Below are positions 42,149-54,500 of a stretch of 64,000 bases of DNA, one piece after another. Numbering within the stretch: the stretch's first letter is position 1; every line of letters starts with the position of its first letter. A program made the position numbers and the translations under genes. The notes beneath the pieces are model-generated. The model saw only the letters and a list, made by a program, of their open reading frames with translations, was not told the origin of the DNA and made no database searches. Origin of the DNA: CAZUMW01 sp964621615 (GTDB lineage Bacteria > Desulfobacterota > WTBG01 > CAIYCZ01 > CAIRTM01); NCBI GenBank assembly GCA_964621615.1, contig CAZUMW010000001.1:1-64000 (forward strand), read 5' to 3'.

Positions 42149-42248
42149 GCCCGGCAGACGTGGCGGCCAATTACTTTCTGCAGGGCGGGGATCGGTATTT
42201 ATTCACCTGAGGACAGCATCCTTTGTGTGCATGAATACGGCTTTTTTT
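42149..42248 (+). repeat. Two-hairpin element, copy 2
   Basis: The same architecture as 30390-30492: GCCCGGCAG with CTGCAGGGC around ACGTGGCGGCCAATTACTTT, then an imperfect second stem ending GCATGAATACGG and CTTTTTTT. The first ~68 bases are identical to copy 3. It lies four bases after the preceding stop and 100 bases before the NHL gene, so it could end one transcript or lead the next. Confidence 0.8.
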
Positions 42249-42347
42249 ATGAGATGAGCACAGGGGGGCAAAAAACCGTTATTTAACCTGTGTGTCCTTG
42301 TGGTTTTATAAAATGGACGGCGGTTACATGAGTCCCCGGAGCAGTAT

Positions 42348-43520
42348 ATGGATTATGGAAACGAATTTATAGCAAAAGCAAAGCGCCTTATTTTAGTCAC
42401 TATTTGTACTGTGCTTGCAGGGATCGGTCTGGTTCTGTACGGGTCCTGGTTCGGCAACCAGCTGCTGGGCATCCGCGCGCTTTGTACAGACACTGCCGGC
42501 AATGTTTATATCATAGCAAATTATACGCTCTATAAGCTGAACCGGTCGGGTGAAATACTGCTGCAATTCGGCGGAAAGGGCAGCGGGCCGGGCCGGTTTG
42601 GACAGGGGATCCCGCTTGATATGTGGGTTGATGAAAAGGGCACTATGTATGTTGCAGACATTCTTAACTATCGCATTCAAAAATTTGGTTCAAACGGTTT
42701 GTTTATCGCCCAATTCGGAAAGGCGGGAACAGAGCCGGGCGCCCTTGGAGATGCTTTTGAGCTGGCGACGGACAGTGAGGGCTGTCTCTACACGGCTGAG
42801 AGCACAAACAACCGAATCCAGAAATTCAGCCCCAGCGGAGAGCTGCTGTGGCATATAGGGAGCAGTCAGTCCCGTGATTTTAACGCCCCGCATGACCCTT
42901 TTGTTGGGCCGGACGGCACTGTGTATATCTGCGACTTTCGAAAGCAGCGAATCCAGAGCTTTTCCGGCGACGGCGCCTTCATTGCAGAGTATCCCACACG
43001 CCCGCCTTCAGATAACAGCACGCTCGGCAGCCAGAAAGATAAAATCAGCGCGTTTTTGTATATGCTGCGCTTTCCGCAGCGCATAACCCGGGACAGCAGC
43101 GGCAATTTTTATGTGCTCAATTATAATTCAGGCCTGAGTATAGGTGCAATAAACAAATATGATTCCGGCTTTAATCTGATCGATATTTTCGATTTATCCG
43201 ATAAGGGAATACCGTTTATCACGTATCCGGCTGAAATAGCCTGCACCGCCGATGACACCATACTGCTTATTATGCATGGCAGCATGAGCATAGAGCAGAT
43301 AGCAGCAGACGGCACCAGTCTCGGTTCTTTCGGCACCGAGCAGCTTATAGCCGAACTTGATCTGCTTGGCAAACGAAAGGACCGTTTTCAGCAATTACAG
43401 CTGGCAGGAAAGCTGCTGGCGCTCATCGGGCTTGTCATGTCGCTTTTTATTTACCGGCGGTATAAAAAAGTGCGTGATAAGGATCGAATCGCCGGCTCTC
43501 TGGTTACAAGAATCGATTAG
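42348..43520 (+). CDS. NHL-repeat membrane protein
   Basis: 390 residues. One membrane segment lies at the N-terminus (about 13-33) and one at the C-terminus (LLALIGLVMSLFIYRR). Between them are about five NHL-type beta-propeller blades, for example GRFGQGIPLDMWVDEKGTMYVAD followed by NYRIQKFGSNG, and YTAESTNNRIQKFSPSGE. NHL propellers usually bind proteins or ligands; here the propeller would be periplasmic and tethered at both ends. It heads a three-gene unit with the genes at 43533 and 44399. No specific function is known. Confidence 0.82.
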   Translation: MDYGNEFIAKAKRLILVTICTVLAGIGLVLYGSWFGNQLLGIRALCTDTAGNVYIIANYTLYKLNRSGEILLQFGGKGSGPGRFGQGIPLDMWVDEKGTMYVADILNYRIQKFGSNGLFIAQFGKAGTEPGALGDAFELATDSEGCLYTAESTNNRIQKFSPSGELLWHIGSSQSRDFNAPHDPFVGPDGTVYICDFRKQRIQSFSGDGAFIAEYPTRPPSDNSTLGSQKDKISAFLYMLRFPQRITRDSSGNFYVLNYNSGLSIGAINKYDSGFNLIDIFDLSDKGIPFITYPAEIACTADDTILLIMHGSMSIEQIAADGTSLGSFGTEQLIAELDLLGKRKDRFQQLQLAGKLLALIGLVMSLFIYRRYKKVRDKDRIAGSLVTRID

Positions 43521-43532
43521 CTGCGAGAATCC

Positions 43533-44402
43533 ATGAATACCGTTAAAGCGTTTTTTGCCGTAAACAGATCTCCGCTCATACAATATATGGCAAGGCGCAG
43601 GAGCAACAAAATCCTGAAGCGGCTTGCCCCGCATGTGAAGCGCCTTATGGCCCCGGATGAAGAGCCGCAGGCCCATTGCCTGCTTGTCCGGTTTGCCTAT
43701 GATCTGATGTGGGTCGATATGCTGAACCCGCTTTTTGCGATGCTGGCACATATCATCAGAAGCTGTACGATTGAAAAAAAGCTGGTTCTCGCAACAGATA
43801 AAAGGCTGCTGATTTTTAAGCTGACCGTGCGAAGCCGCTATGCCCGGGAGGCATATGAGATTTTATATTCCTCAATTAAAACGGTTACTCTGTGGGCGCC
43901 GGTGCTTTTGCCCTCACAAAAGCTCAGCCTGAAACTGAAGGATAACACCGGCTATGTTCTTGAAACGGTCAAGCAGTATCCGCTCGACCGCATTTATGCT
44001 GCGGTTAGCAAGCGGATTGAAAGCGCCACGGCAGACGAGCCGCAGTATAATGCTGCGTATCACCGGCGGTGCGCGGCCTGCGGTGCAGTTTATAATCGAT
44101 CAGACGCCGCCTGTCCGCTGTGCGGGTTTAAAAACCGCAGTCCGGCAATTGCCGGGATACTGTCGTTTGTCATTCCCGGCCTGGGGCAGCTCTATCTTGG
44201 CCGTGCGGTTCTTGGAGCAGTTTTTATGGCCTATCATGTTTTAATTTTTTGCTTTGTGTACGTGTATGTTATCCAGTGGATCGGCCGGTGGCATGAAATA
44301 GCTTACCTGGTTTTAATTCAGATGGTGATACATATGATTAACAGCGCAGTAAATGCATGCATACATACCCATGAATCAAACGTACTGGGAGGCGCACGAT
44401 GA
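43533..44402 (+). CDS. Membrane protein with zinc ribbon and TM2-like segment
   Basis: 289 residues. About 165 soluble N-terminal residues may form a PH-like domain (LVLATDKRLLIFKL is typical of such bacterial domains). A double CxxC zinc ribbon follows (CAACGAVYNRSDAACPLCGF), then GILSFVIPGLGQLYLGR, the start of a TM2-type hairpin, and two further hydrophobic helices. It sits 12 bases after the NHL gene and overlaps the lipoprotein gene by four bases. Function unknown. Confidence 0.75.
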   Translation: MNTVKAFFAVNRSPLIQYMARRRSNKILKRLAPHVKRLMAPDEEPQAHCLLVRFAYDLMWVDMLNPLFAMLAHIIRSCTIEKKLVLATDKRLLIFKLTVRSRYAREAYEILYSSIKTVTLWAPVLLPSQKLSLKLKDNTGYVLETVKQYPLDRIYAAVSKRIESATADEPQYNAAYHRRCAACGAVYNRSDAACPLCGFKNRSPAIAGILSFVIPGLGQLYLGRAVLGAVFMAYHVLIFCFVYVYVIQWIGRWHEIAYLVLIQMVIHMINSAVNACIHTHESNVLGGAR

Positions 44403-45349
44403 AATTAAAATACTCTATAATGCTTGCTCTCGTTCTTGTTGCTAACAGCTGCAGCCGGACTTCGCCGGAAGCGGTGTTTGAGTCAATGACGGCAGCAGAA
44501 AAAAAGGCCGGCGTCTGCATGGTGGAGCTTCTGTCTAACCATCAGTTTAAGCTGATTGAGCAATGCATACGACGTGCTGTGGCGGCGTATGAAAAAGATT
44601 GTCAAAAGGAGCGACAGCTGGGGCTTTTGTGGGAAGCATTTCAAAGAAAGGATCCTTTCCTTGAGCCTCATTTTAATGCATATGTTGCCGCTTTTCCGGA
44701 TTCCTATGTCGCGCATATGGCGCGGGGAGTATATTATATCGGCATAGCCTGGTTCAAACGGGGATCGGCGCCGATAAGCCGGACCTCACAAAAGCAGCTC
44801 GAAGGGCTGAAAAAGTATCTTCGCCGTGCCGAGCAGGACCTGCTCAAAGTAAAACAGATGCAGCCCGGCCTGCCGCATGTGTATGCAGAATTGATAATTA
44901 TCAAGATGCCCCGGGTAAAGAACAAAGAGCGCATAAAAGAAATAGCGCAAGAGGGGCTCAGGCACAGCCCGGTCAGCGTTTCCATACGGCTCAGCTATTT
45001 AACGTCGCTGCTGCCGCGCTGGAACGGCTCGATTGAGGAGATGGAGGCGGTTGTCAAAAAAACAAAAAAACATATTAAAGACAATCCGGCACTCAGTGTT
45101 GTGTGCGGGCGGGTTCTTGCTGAAAAAGGCGATACATATTTCTTTAATCGCGAATACAGCAAAGCCATTCAATTTTATAATGAGGCGCTTAAGCACGGCG
45201 AAACCGCGTTTGTCCTGTGCCAGAAATCGCGGGCCCTTCTGTTTAATGGCGAAAGGGAGGGGGCGTTAACATGTATTGAGCGGGCGATTGAGCTGCGGCC
45301 CTCCTATCAGCAGCTTCATGAGATGAAGATGGGCCTGACATCATCATAA
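44399..45349 (+). CDS. TPR-repeat protein, probable lipoprotein
   Basis: 316 residues. The signal peptide ends ALVLVANSC; the cysteine is in a lipobox-like setting, though Ala at -3 is not the usual Leu. The remainder is helical with TPR-like pairs, clearest near the C-terminus (KGDTYFFNREYSKAIQFYNEALKHG). It is the third gene of the module that starts at 42348 and is coupled to the gene before it by an ATGA overlap. It could be a scaffold for the other two at the inner membrane or periplasm (inference). Confidence 0.75.
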   Translation: MKLKYSIMLALVLVANSCSRTSPEAVFESMTAAEKKAGVCMVELLSNHQFKLIEQCIRRAVAAYEKDCQKERQLGLLWEAFQRKDPFLEPHFNAYVAAFPDSYVAHMARGVYYIGIAWFKRGSAPISRTSQKQLEGLKKYLRRAEQDLLKVKQMQPGLPHVYAELIIIKMPRVKNKERIKEIAQEGLRHSPVSVSIRLSYLTSLLPRWNGSIEEMEAVVKKTKKHIKDNPALSVVCGRVLAEKGDTYFFNREYSKAIQFYNEALKHGETAFVLCQKSRALLFNGEREGALTCIERAIELRPSYQQLHEMKMGLTSS

Positions 45350-45393
45350 CCGGCAGGATTTCAGAATAATGTAAAAAAATCATTGAATAATAA

Positions 45394-45492
45394 GCCCGGC
45401 AGACGTGGCGGCCAATTACTTTCTGCAGGGCGGGGATCGGTATTTATTCACCTGAGGACACACTCCTGTGTGTGAAGGAGACGGCTTTTTTT
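45394..45492 (+). repeat. Two-hairpin element, copy 3
   Basis: Begins 45 bases after the lipoprotein stop and ends 41 bases before the giant gene. Hairpin 1 is identical to copy 2. The second half is diverged (ACACACTCCTGTGTGT inner palindrome) but still ends in GACGGCTTTTTTT. Confidence 0.8.
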
Positions 45493-45532
45493 GTGCCTGT
45501 AATCAAAATTTAATTTATAGGAGCAGGAAGAT

Positions 45533-48500
45533 ATGAAGCAGTTAATAAAGACGTGGTACGGTGTTTGGGGAGCGGTTATTATCTCTACAGTTCTGTTCAC
45601 GGTGCAGGCACAGGCTCATGAGGCTGCCGTAGAAAGCGGGCTTCAGTGGCTTATAGACAGTCAGCATCCGGATAACGGCAGCTGGGGCACACTGCCGGAG
45701 CTTGATACCCCGGTTGTGCTCTCAGCCTTTCAAAAGCTCGGCGAAACGGGATATGCCTATGACGAGGGCCTTTCCTTTCTGGAACAGACGCGGCCGGAGT
45801 GCATTGATTTTTTAAGCCGCAAAACGATCGCTTTGAGCGCTGCCGGGCGTGATGTTTCAGAAAGCCTTGAAAAAATTCTGGCGGCCCAGAATGAAGACGG
45901 CGGGTTTGGGTTTGCCCTGGGGTATTGCAGCTCTGTTATCGATTCCCTGATCGCAGCCCGCGCGCTGTCTGCTGCCGGAGTTGAGCAGCATGAAGTTATC
46001 GGCAGACTGGTATATTACATTACCGAATCGCAGAGCCAGGACAACGGCAGCTTTTCCTATGCCGCAGGCGGCCCGGAAAGCCTTGCAGTGACCTGCTGTG
46101 CAGCAATCGTGCTGAGTGACTTTTCACCCCGGTATGATGTTTCAGAACACCTGCGCAGTGCCCTTCATTTTATTTCAGGCTGTAAAAACCCTGACGGCGG
46201 GTACGGTGAGTCCGGAAGCACGGTGATCGAAACCGCGCTTGCGGTTCGGGCTCTGACTGCGGCAGGCGGCAGTGCACAGGACATTCTTTCCGGGCGGCGG
46301 TATCTGACTGCAATGCAGAATCAAAGCAGCGGAGCCTGGAATGATGCGGTTTATGAGACAGCACTTGCCCTGCGGGCGCTTAATAATACCGATACAGTTG
46401 ACCGGGCAAACCTGCAGGTACACCCCGAGGGAATCACCATGGAACCGCAGTACCCGGCCCAGGGGCAGACGGTGACCGTAACCGGTGAGGTGCGAAACAC
46501 CGGCTCATCAGCTGCAGAGAATGTAGGGGTTTCTTTCTATCTCGGCGATCCGGAAAACGGCGGGGTTCATATAGACAGTGCTACCGTTTCAACCATTCTT
46601 GCCGGCGACAGCGAAGAGGTTCAGATTACGTTCACCCTTACCGGGGTAGTCGGCGAGCGGGATATGTATGTTGTCGCCGATCCGGATAACAGTATTCCCG
46701 AGATAAGCGAACATGATAATACAGCATCAAAAGGGTTTGTTAGCGGTACCATGCCTGATATTGCGGTGGTTGAGATTACACGGGATGTCGACACCCCTGC
46801 GGAAAACGAGCCGTTTACCATAAGCGCCGGGGTGCTCAACCTTGGTGAAAGCGATGCCGGGCCGGTTACGGTGTTTCTTTATGACGGCGATCCCGGGCAG
46901 GAGGATCCGCTGCTTAAGATCAGGCTTGACAACGTGTGCGGCGGCTGCAGCGGACAGGCTGATTTTACGCTGCAGCTTTCAGCGGGTACACACACTCTGT
47001 ATATTACCGCCTATCCGGATGATCCGAACGTAGAGGAGCAATCGCTTTCAAATAACCGGAGATCATATACCGCTAATATTGATGGAGCCGTAATCCAGGG
47101 TATCGATCTTGCCGTCAGCCCGGCTGACATAGATTTTTCACCGCCCTATCCGCGCGACAACGAAACCGTAACCATTACCGCAACAGTGCGAAATAGCGGC
47201 AGTGAAACGGTAACCGATGCTTCTGTGGAACTGTTCCGTGCAGGTTCAGACGGAACCGGTGTACTTATCGGGGAGCCATTTAGGGGCGTTACCGTCCCCG
47301 GAGCCGGTGCTGCCGACATTGTTATGCATGATGTGTCATTTGAAGCTGGACTTTTTGATATATATGTGAAGACTGACCCAGACAATACCTATGAGGAACA
47401 CAGCGAGAATAACAATATAGCCGCAAAACAGCTGAGAGTATTAAGCTCAGCGGATGAGCTTGATCTTTCAGTTGGCGAAATGTCATTTGACACTGCAACG
47501 CCGTTAGCAGGCGATCCGGTCCGGGTGAGCTGCCGGATAACCAATAACAGCACGGTTCCGCTTGAAGGGGTGAGCTTCGGCATATACGCAGGAGATCCCC
47601 GCTCGGGCGGTGCGCTTCTGATCCCCGAAGTACAGACGGTTTCAGCGCTCGGGATCCAAAGCAGTATATATATCGAAGGGACCATCGATACGGCCGGACG
47701 CGGCGGAGAGCAGCACATCTATATTATGGCGGATGTTGATAATGATATAGCCGAGCGCAACGAAGAAAACAATCTCGCATCCGCAGCGCTTGTGGTAACC
47801 GGTGAATCTGCTCCCGATCTAATCGCAACGGATGCAGATATTATAGTGGAGCCTGCAGACCCGGCTGTCGGTGACAACATGACCGTCACCTGCCGGATTA
47901 CAAACGCAGGTTCTGTCGCCGTTTCAGATGATTTTCAGGTCAATGTTTACGACGGCCCGCCATCGGAAGACAACCCGCCATTTGCCGGGCTGCCGGTAAC
48001 CGGCGGTATGCCGGCAAACGGATACTATCTTGACATAACCCTGCCGATTCCTGCAGCACAGCTTGCCGGAACGCATACCATATATGTGGTGGCAGATGAC
48101 GGCAATGCCGTCAGTGAGTTTAATGAATATAACAACACCGCAACAAAAGAGGTTACTGTTCAGGCAGCTGACCTGAGCATTGGTTCTGAGGATATCTCTT
48201 TCAGCCTGCCGGCCCCCATGGAAAACGAACTGTTTACCCTTACCGCTGTTGTGCACAATATCGGAATGCTCAATGTGGAGAGCATGCGGATCGCTGTATA
48301 TACCGGCGACAACGACACAGCAAATCTCATCGGCGAACAACAGGCAGGGCCGATCGGTGCAGGAGAAAGCGTGAGTGTTGAAGTGGAAAATCTCGCATTT
48401 GATGCTGCCGGCTCCTATAATCTGCAGGTGAAACTCGACCCCGACAACCTGATTGCTGAGGCAAGTGAGGATAACAACGAGGCAGAAAAGAATATCACCA

Positions 48501-51500
48501 TAGTATCAGCAGGTGTATGTATAACCGATGCCGACTGTGATGACGGAAATGTATGCAACGGCAGTGAAATCTGTCAGAAGGGTACCTGCACTGCCGGAGT
48601 GCCGCCTGATTGTGATGACAGAGATAACTGTACCACGGATACCTGTGATCCGGTAGAGGGTTGTAAACACGAACTCATTCCCGGCTGTGTTGTCGACGGA
48701 ATCGATCTTGTTCCGCTCATTATTGATACAACAGGCGTGACTATGGATGCACAGGCAGGAGACGTCGGCGGCACGGCTGCAATTGATATTGAAAACCGCG
48801 GCACGCTTCCGGCCGATGCGGGCTTTATGGTGACGGTGTTTGATGATGTGAATGAAAACAGCGATTATGACAACGGAACCGATACGATGCTGGGAACGGC
48901 AGCGGCAACACAGAGTGTGGCTTCAGGAGGGACAATGTCGGTCACAATAGCCCTGAGCGGCACATTGAGCGGTAATAAAGTCTATGCAGCGGTTGATACG
49001 GAAAATCTTATTCCGGAGATAAATGAAGTAAATAATGTTACTGAAGCAGAAATCCTGAACAAAAAAGACAGCGCAGCCGCCTGCGGAGCAGAATGGCTTG
49101 TTGACCATCAGCATGAAAAGGGAGGATGGTCTATCAGTAAACCTGCACGAGGTAATGCTGCATCACTACGGGCTCTTGCGGTTACCGGAAATATGCACCT
49201 ACCCGTATTCGATATCATTAAAAACAGAGTATACGAGCTGCAGGCAACAAACGGAAGCTGGGATAATGATGTGGAATCAACCTGTGAATCAATTATGGCG
49301 TTGCTGGCAGCAGGTGAAGACAGAAAATCGTCAGTCATTACAAATGCAGTCGCCTGGCTTAAAAGGATACAAAGAGAAAGTGGGAGCTGGAATAACGTCG
49401 CAAGGACAACCGGGATGGCAATTGCAGCGCTCATCGATGCTGGCGAAAATAAATTCTCAGCCGTTGTCCAGGAAGCAAAGCAGTGGCTGCTGAATACGCA
49501 AAATCCTGACGGGTTCTGGGGCCACCATCCGGGATATGATTCGCATGTGGGGCAATTATATTATCCTATGACCGGCCTTGTTCTGGCTTTTTCTCCGTCT
49601 TCGGATACGGAACAGGTTGCAATAGATAATGCGGTAGCATGGTATACATCAAACTATTACAATCGGACAAAATTAAAATACAGCTGTTTGAACATTCTTC
49701 GGTATGCCGGAGTGACAAATGGCGATATTGTTGATGATTTGAAGTATGATTTATTAGATGATCAATATGGTGATGGTGGGTGGGGGATTTCATATCCGCC
49801 AAATGCGCCTCTCAGTGAAGCATTGTCCACTGCAGAATCTATTATTACCCTGAGTTTTTTTGATGACACAACTGATTCTATATCAGATGGGGTGAGCTGG
49901 ATTGAAAACAACGTCAATAATATGGGCGATCTAACCTATCCGTATGAAAAGCCCTATCAAACCGCCATGACTTTACTTGCACTGAACAATAACAAATGGG
50001 CTAAATACAACCAGGAAACAGTTAAATCCTTAGAAAGAATAATTAATACACAGAACGATAAGGGGACCTGGCATGGTCGGTTAATAAAAGATCAAGGGGG
50101 GTCGCATACTCCAGGTTGTATATATTTGTTATGGTCCCTTGGAGAAACACACATTGATATTCCTGCTAAAAATGATGCAATAAGTATGGCAAGGCGCATT
50201 CTCATATCATCGCAGTTGGATAATGGAGGCTGGTGTACAAAAATAAGCAAAAACAGACCTGCAGAAATCGGTCTAACCTGCTATGCGCTCTTGGCTTTAT
50301 TGTCTTCTGGAAGCAAAAGTAATGATAGCCATATTTACTATGGAATAAACTGGCTGCTTGAACAAAGCAATAGCAACGGTTCATGGGATTCAGTTGAAAA
50401 TACTGCCCTTGCTGCAATGGTTCTGGAAAAGGCTGGCGGGTACCACAGTGAGGTTGATGATGCAGCTGCCTGGCTGCTTGACAATCAGAATTATGACGGC
50501 GGCTGGGGAAACCCCTACAGTACTGCAAGCGACACCTCTTGGACGATTATTTCACTGAGTATGACAGGAAACGAAGGGCTTGCACTGGGCAGAGGACTTG
50601 AATGGCTGCTTTCCTTGCAGAATGAAGACTGCGGCTGGGCATCTGTCCCTGGTATTCCGGCAAGTGATACAACCAGAACGGCTCTTGCTGTCTGGGCACT
50701 CTCGGTAGCTGACTACAGTCCTGACGTCGAGTTAAACATTTCTTTTGATAAAGAGTATTACTATCCCGGTGAGACGGTGGGAATCACCGTAGCGCCACAC
50801 AATCAGGATGCAGACATACAGTCCATTTGGGGAACGGTATCCGAGTACAATGCCGATACCCATAATGTTTCCTTTATTAAACTGGGCAACACATTTATCG
50901 GTGAGCACAGGCTAAGCGACACCCATGCCGCCGGCACCGATGTTGTTTCAGTTGAAGCGGTAAGTGATAACAAAACCGGGCTTGCCGTAAACACCTTTGT
51001 GGTTAAAAACGCCCCGTCAGGGTTTGTGGACCTTAAAGCAGGGGATACAATAACGCTTAGTGATGACAGCCCTGAGGAAGGCGATGTGCTGACCATAAGC
51101 ACAGATGTATACAATATCGGCACCGACAACGTCACGGATGTTGTCGTCCGGTTCCTTGACGGCGCAGAGCAGATCGGCAACGATCAGGCTGTCGATTCTC
51201 TGGCCCCGGGTGAACACGCAGCGGCTTCTGTTACGTGGCATACCGTCGGCCAGGCGGGGCGCAACTACATCCATGTGCAAATCGACCCGGATAACGAAAC
51301 CAGGGATGTTAACCGGCTCAACAACGAAGCCATTACGGCTGTTGATGTCGGCAGTCCCGAGATGCCGGACCTGGCAGTAAGCAAGACGGATATCAGCGTT
51401 TCAAAGCCTGATCCGGCAGAAGGAGAGGAAATAACGGTATCGGCCGTCATCCGCAACCGTGGCACGGCTGTTGACGGCGTGGAGGTGTGTTTTTATGAGG

Positions 51501-54500
51501 GTGAGCAGACGCCTGAAACACTGATAAGCAGGCAGATCATCTACGAGAATCTTTCATTCGGCGCACAGCGGACCCTGTGCGCCGCCTATGACACCGCAGG
51601 TCGTGCCGGGCTGCACGATATTATTGTCACAGTGGATCCTGAAGACCTGATCGATGAGGAAAATGAGTTAAACAACCGTGCACAGATCGGAATCGACGTT
51701 CAGGCTAGCGGGCTTTCAGTGGATGTTGCTGTCGGGCCCTGCCGGTATGAGCATGATGAAAACGTGCTGATTGAAACGGTTATTACCAACAGCACTGATG
51801 CCGAGAGAGTGGTAACGGTTGACCTGACGGTAGTAGACAGTGTCGGCACCATCGTTTCGCAGCCGGTGCAGGGCTCGGTGGTCACCCTTGCTGCTTCGAG
51901 CTCTGTCGTGCTTGATGAACAGGTGTGGAACACCGGCACAAACCTGGCGGGTGATTACACCGTTGTCGCCGAGGTGTATGAAAATGACATAAAACGGGTT
52001 GTTGACAGTACCGGAATTGTGATCCTCGCCGATAAGACCGTTTCGGCGTCCGTGACCACCGACCGGCAGTTTTACTATGACCATGAACAGGTCCGGATTG
52101 CAAGTCTCATCAAGAGCTTCTCGCCGAACTTTCTTTTCACCGGGCTTACCGCCGCGGTGACCCTTAAAAACAGTGCAGGAGAAGAGCTGTACAAAGACGA
52201 GCGTGATATACGGATTCTCTACTCACTGGGCAGCCGCAGCTGGGATCTGTACTGGAACAGCGCTCTCAGCCGGCCGGGTGTGTATCATGCCGGCCTGCGC
52301 CTTACCAGAGACGGCGAGCTGATCGCTGCCGATAACGCCACGTTCAGTATTCTGGCAAGTGTATCAGGCGGGCGCGGCCTGGACGGCAGCCTGAGCGTAC
52401 AGCCGCAGCAGGTATACCGCGGTATGGAGGCGACCCTGCACTACAGCCTCATCAACACCGGCAACATCGCACTTGACCGGGTCCCGGTGCACCTGAAAGC
52501 GGTTTTGGTTGCAGATCAGCGTATCGAATACAGCTTTTCGGATAACTGCAGCCTTGCCTCGGACACCTGCAATGAAACCATGCAGATGAATACCCTGGAG
52601 CTTTCCTGCGGCGACCATATGATAATTCTCAGCGCTGAGGCGGGCGGGGACAATCAAACCGTCGCCTTTGCACCGCTACGGGTGGTGAACCGCTGCCCTG
52701 CTGCCGCTGCAGGTGAAAACCGGCTGCAGCATGTGGGCGATACGGTGCAGGTTGACGGCTCGGCAAGTGTGGACCCGGACGGGGATTCGCTTACCTACCG
52801 ATGGGAGCTTGCAGCAAAGCCGGAAACGAGCACTGCCGTGCTGTCACAACCGGATTCACACAACCCGGTATTTCAGATTGACCTGCACGGTACCTATGAG
52901 CTGAGGCTGACCGTTTCAGACGGGAGGTGCGTGAGCGAGCCCGACACCGTGCTGGTGACCACCGAGAACCGCCCGCCGATCGCCGTTCCGGGGGAGGCAC
53001 AGGCTGTGAATGTCGGCTCACTGGTACAGCTTGACGGTTCTGCAAGCCATGATCCGGACAACGATACCATCGAGCAGTATGAGTGGACCATGGTGGTTCG
53101 GCCGCAGGGAAGCGGAGCTGCGCTGAACGATCGCACAATCGCCGATCCGCAGTTTACAGCCGACATGCCGGGTGAGTACCGGCTGCAGCTGGTAGTACGT
53201 GATTTTGAATACGAAAGCGATCCGGCTGACATACTGATTACCACCACCAACCGCCGGCCGGTAGCGGATCCGGGAGCAGACCGCGAGGTCGATGTCGGGG
53301 ATGTGGTGCAGCTTGACGGGTCCGGCTCATATGACCCCGATTGTGACGAAATCGGCTACCGCTGGTCCTTTGCAAGTGTTCCGGACAATGCGACCGCGCA
53401 GTTTGATAACAATACCATTGCGGCACCTGCCTTCACCGCAGACAAGCCCGGCACTTACATCGTGCAGCTTATCGTCTCAGACGGAGACATGGACAGTGAG
53501 CCGGTAACGTGTGTGATCACCACCCGAAACAGGGCGCCGGTTGCCGATGCCGGACCTGACCGGGACGTATATGTCGGCAGCGAGGTCACCCTTGACGGTA
53601 CCGGGAGCTCTGATCCGGATGGAGATCAGCTGACATATTATTGGAAGATCCTTGAGCAGCCGCCCGGCAGTCAGGTGACGATTGTGGACGGTCATGCTGC
53701 GATAGCCCGCATCGTTCCGGATGTTTCAGGCGACTATATTATCGGTCTTACCGTCCATGACAGTGATGCATTGGATAATGCCACCCTCCTGATTTCAGCA
53801 GAAGCTGAGAACCCCCCGCCTGAATGTATGCAGGACCTGGGTGCTGCGGCCAATTACAACGTGTTTGTCAGTAACAGCTTCACATCGAGCTATTCCTATG
53901 CCGACGGACGGATTGCCGCAGGCGGCGATGTGGATCTTCTGTGTTATATTATCGGAGGCGAGCTGGGAAGTATCCACCCCGCGGAAACCGTATTGCTCTC
54001 AGGCGGTAATGTTGTATTTGATGAGGGGATCGTCTACGGCAGCATCCGCGCAGGCGGCAGCGTAGACGGGGTTGCAGATTCGGTTCGGTCAACCATGCCG
54101 TCAGGGGCGACCGTTACCGGACATGCAGAGGTTCCCGAGGATTTTACAGCTGAGCGAGTCCGTTTAAAGAGCCTGTCCGAACGGCTTGCTGGACTTGGTG
54201 CAACAGGAACGGTTAATTCCTTCTGGGGCACGCTGGTTTTAAGCGGAGATGAGGTCAGCGATATTCAGATTTTTGATATTACCGGAAGACAGGCCGCGGG
54301 GTCGCACACCGTGTTTGTCTGTAACATTCCTGATGATGCAACGATTATCGTTAACATCGACGGCGAGGAAACCGGCTTTGATCACATGACCATGTGGTCG
54401 CTTGCTCTTCGCAATAACCGGGTGCTGTTTAACTTCCATGAGGCGATAACGCTGCGATTTGTTGCGGTTGAAGTTCAGGGCAGCGTGCTTGCCCCGCGTG

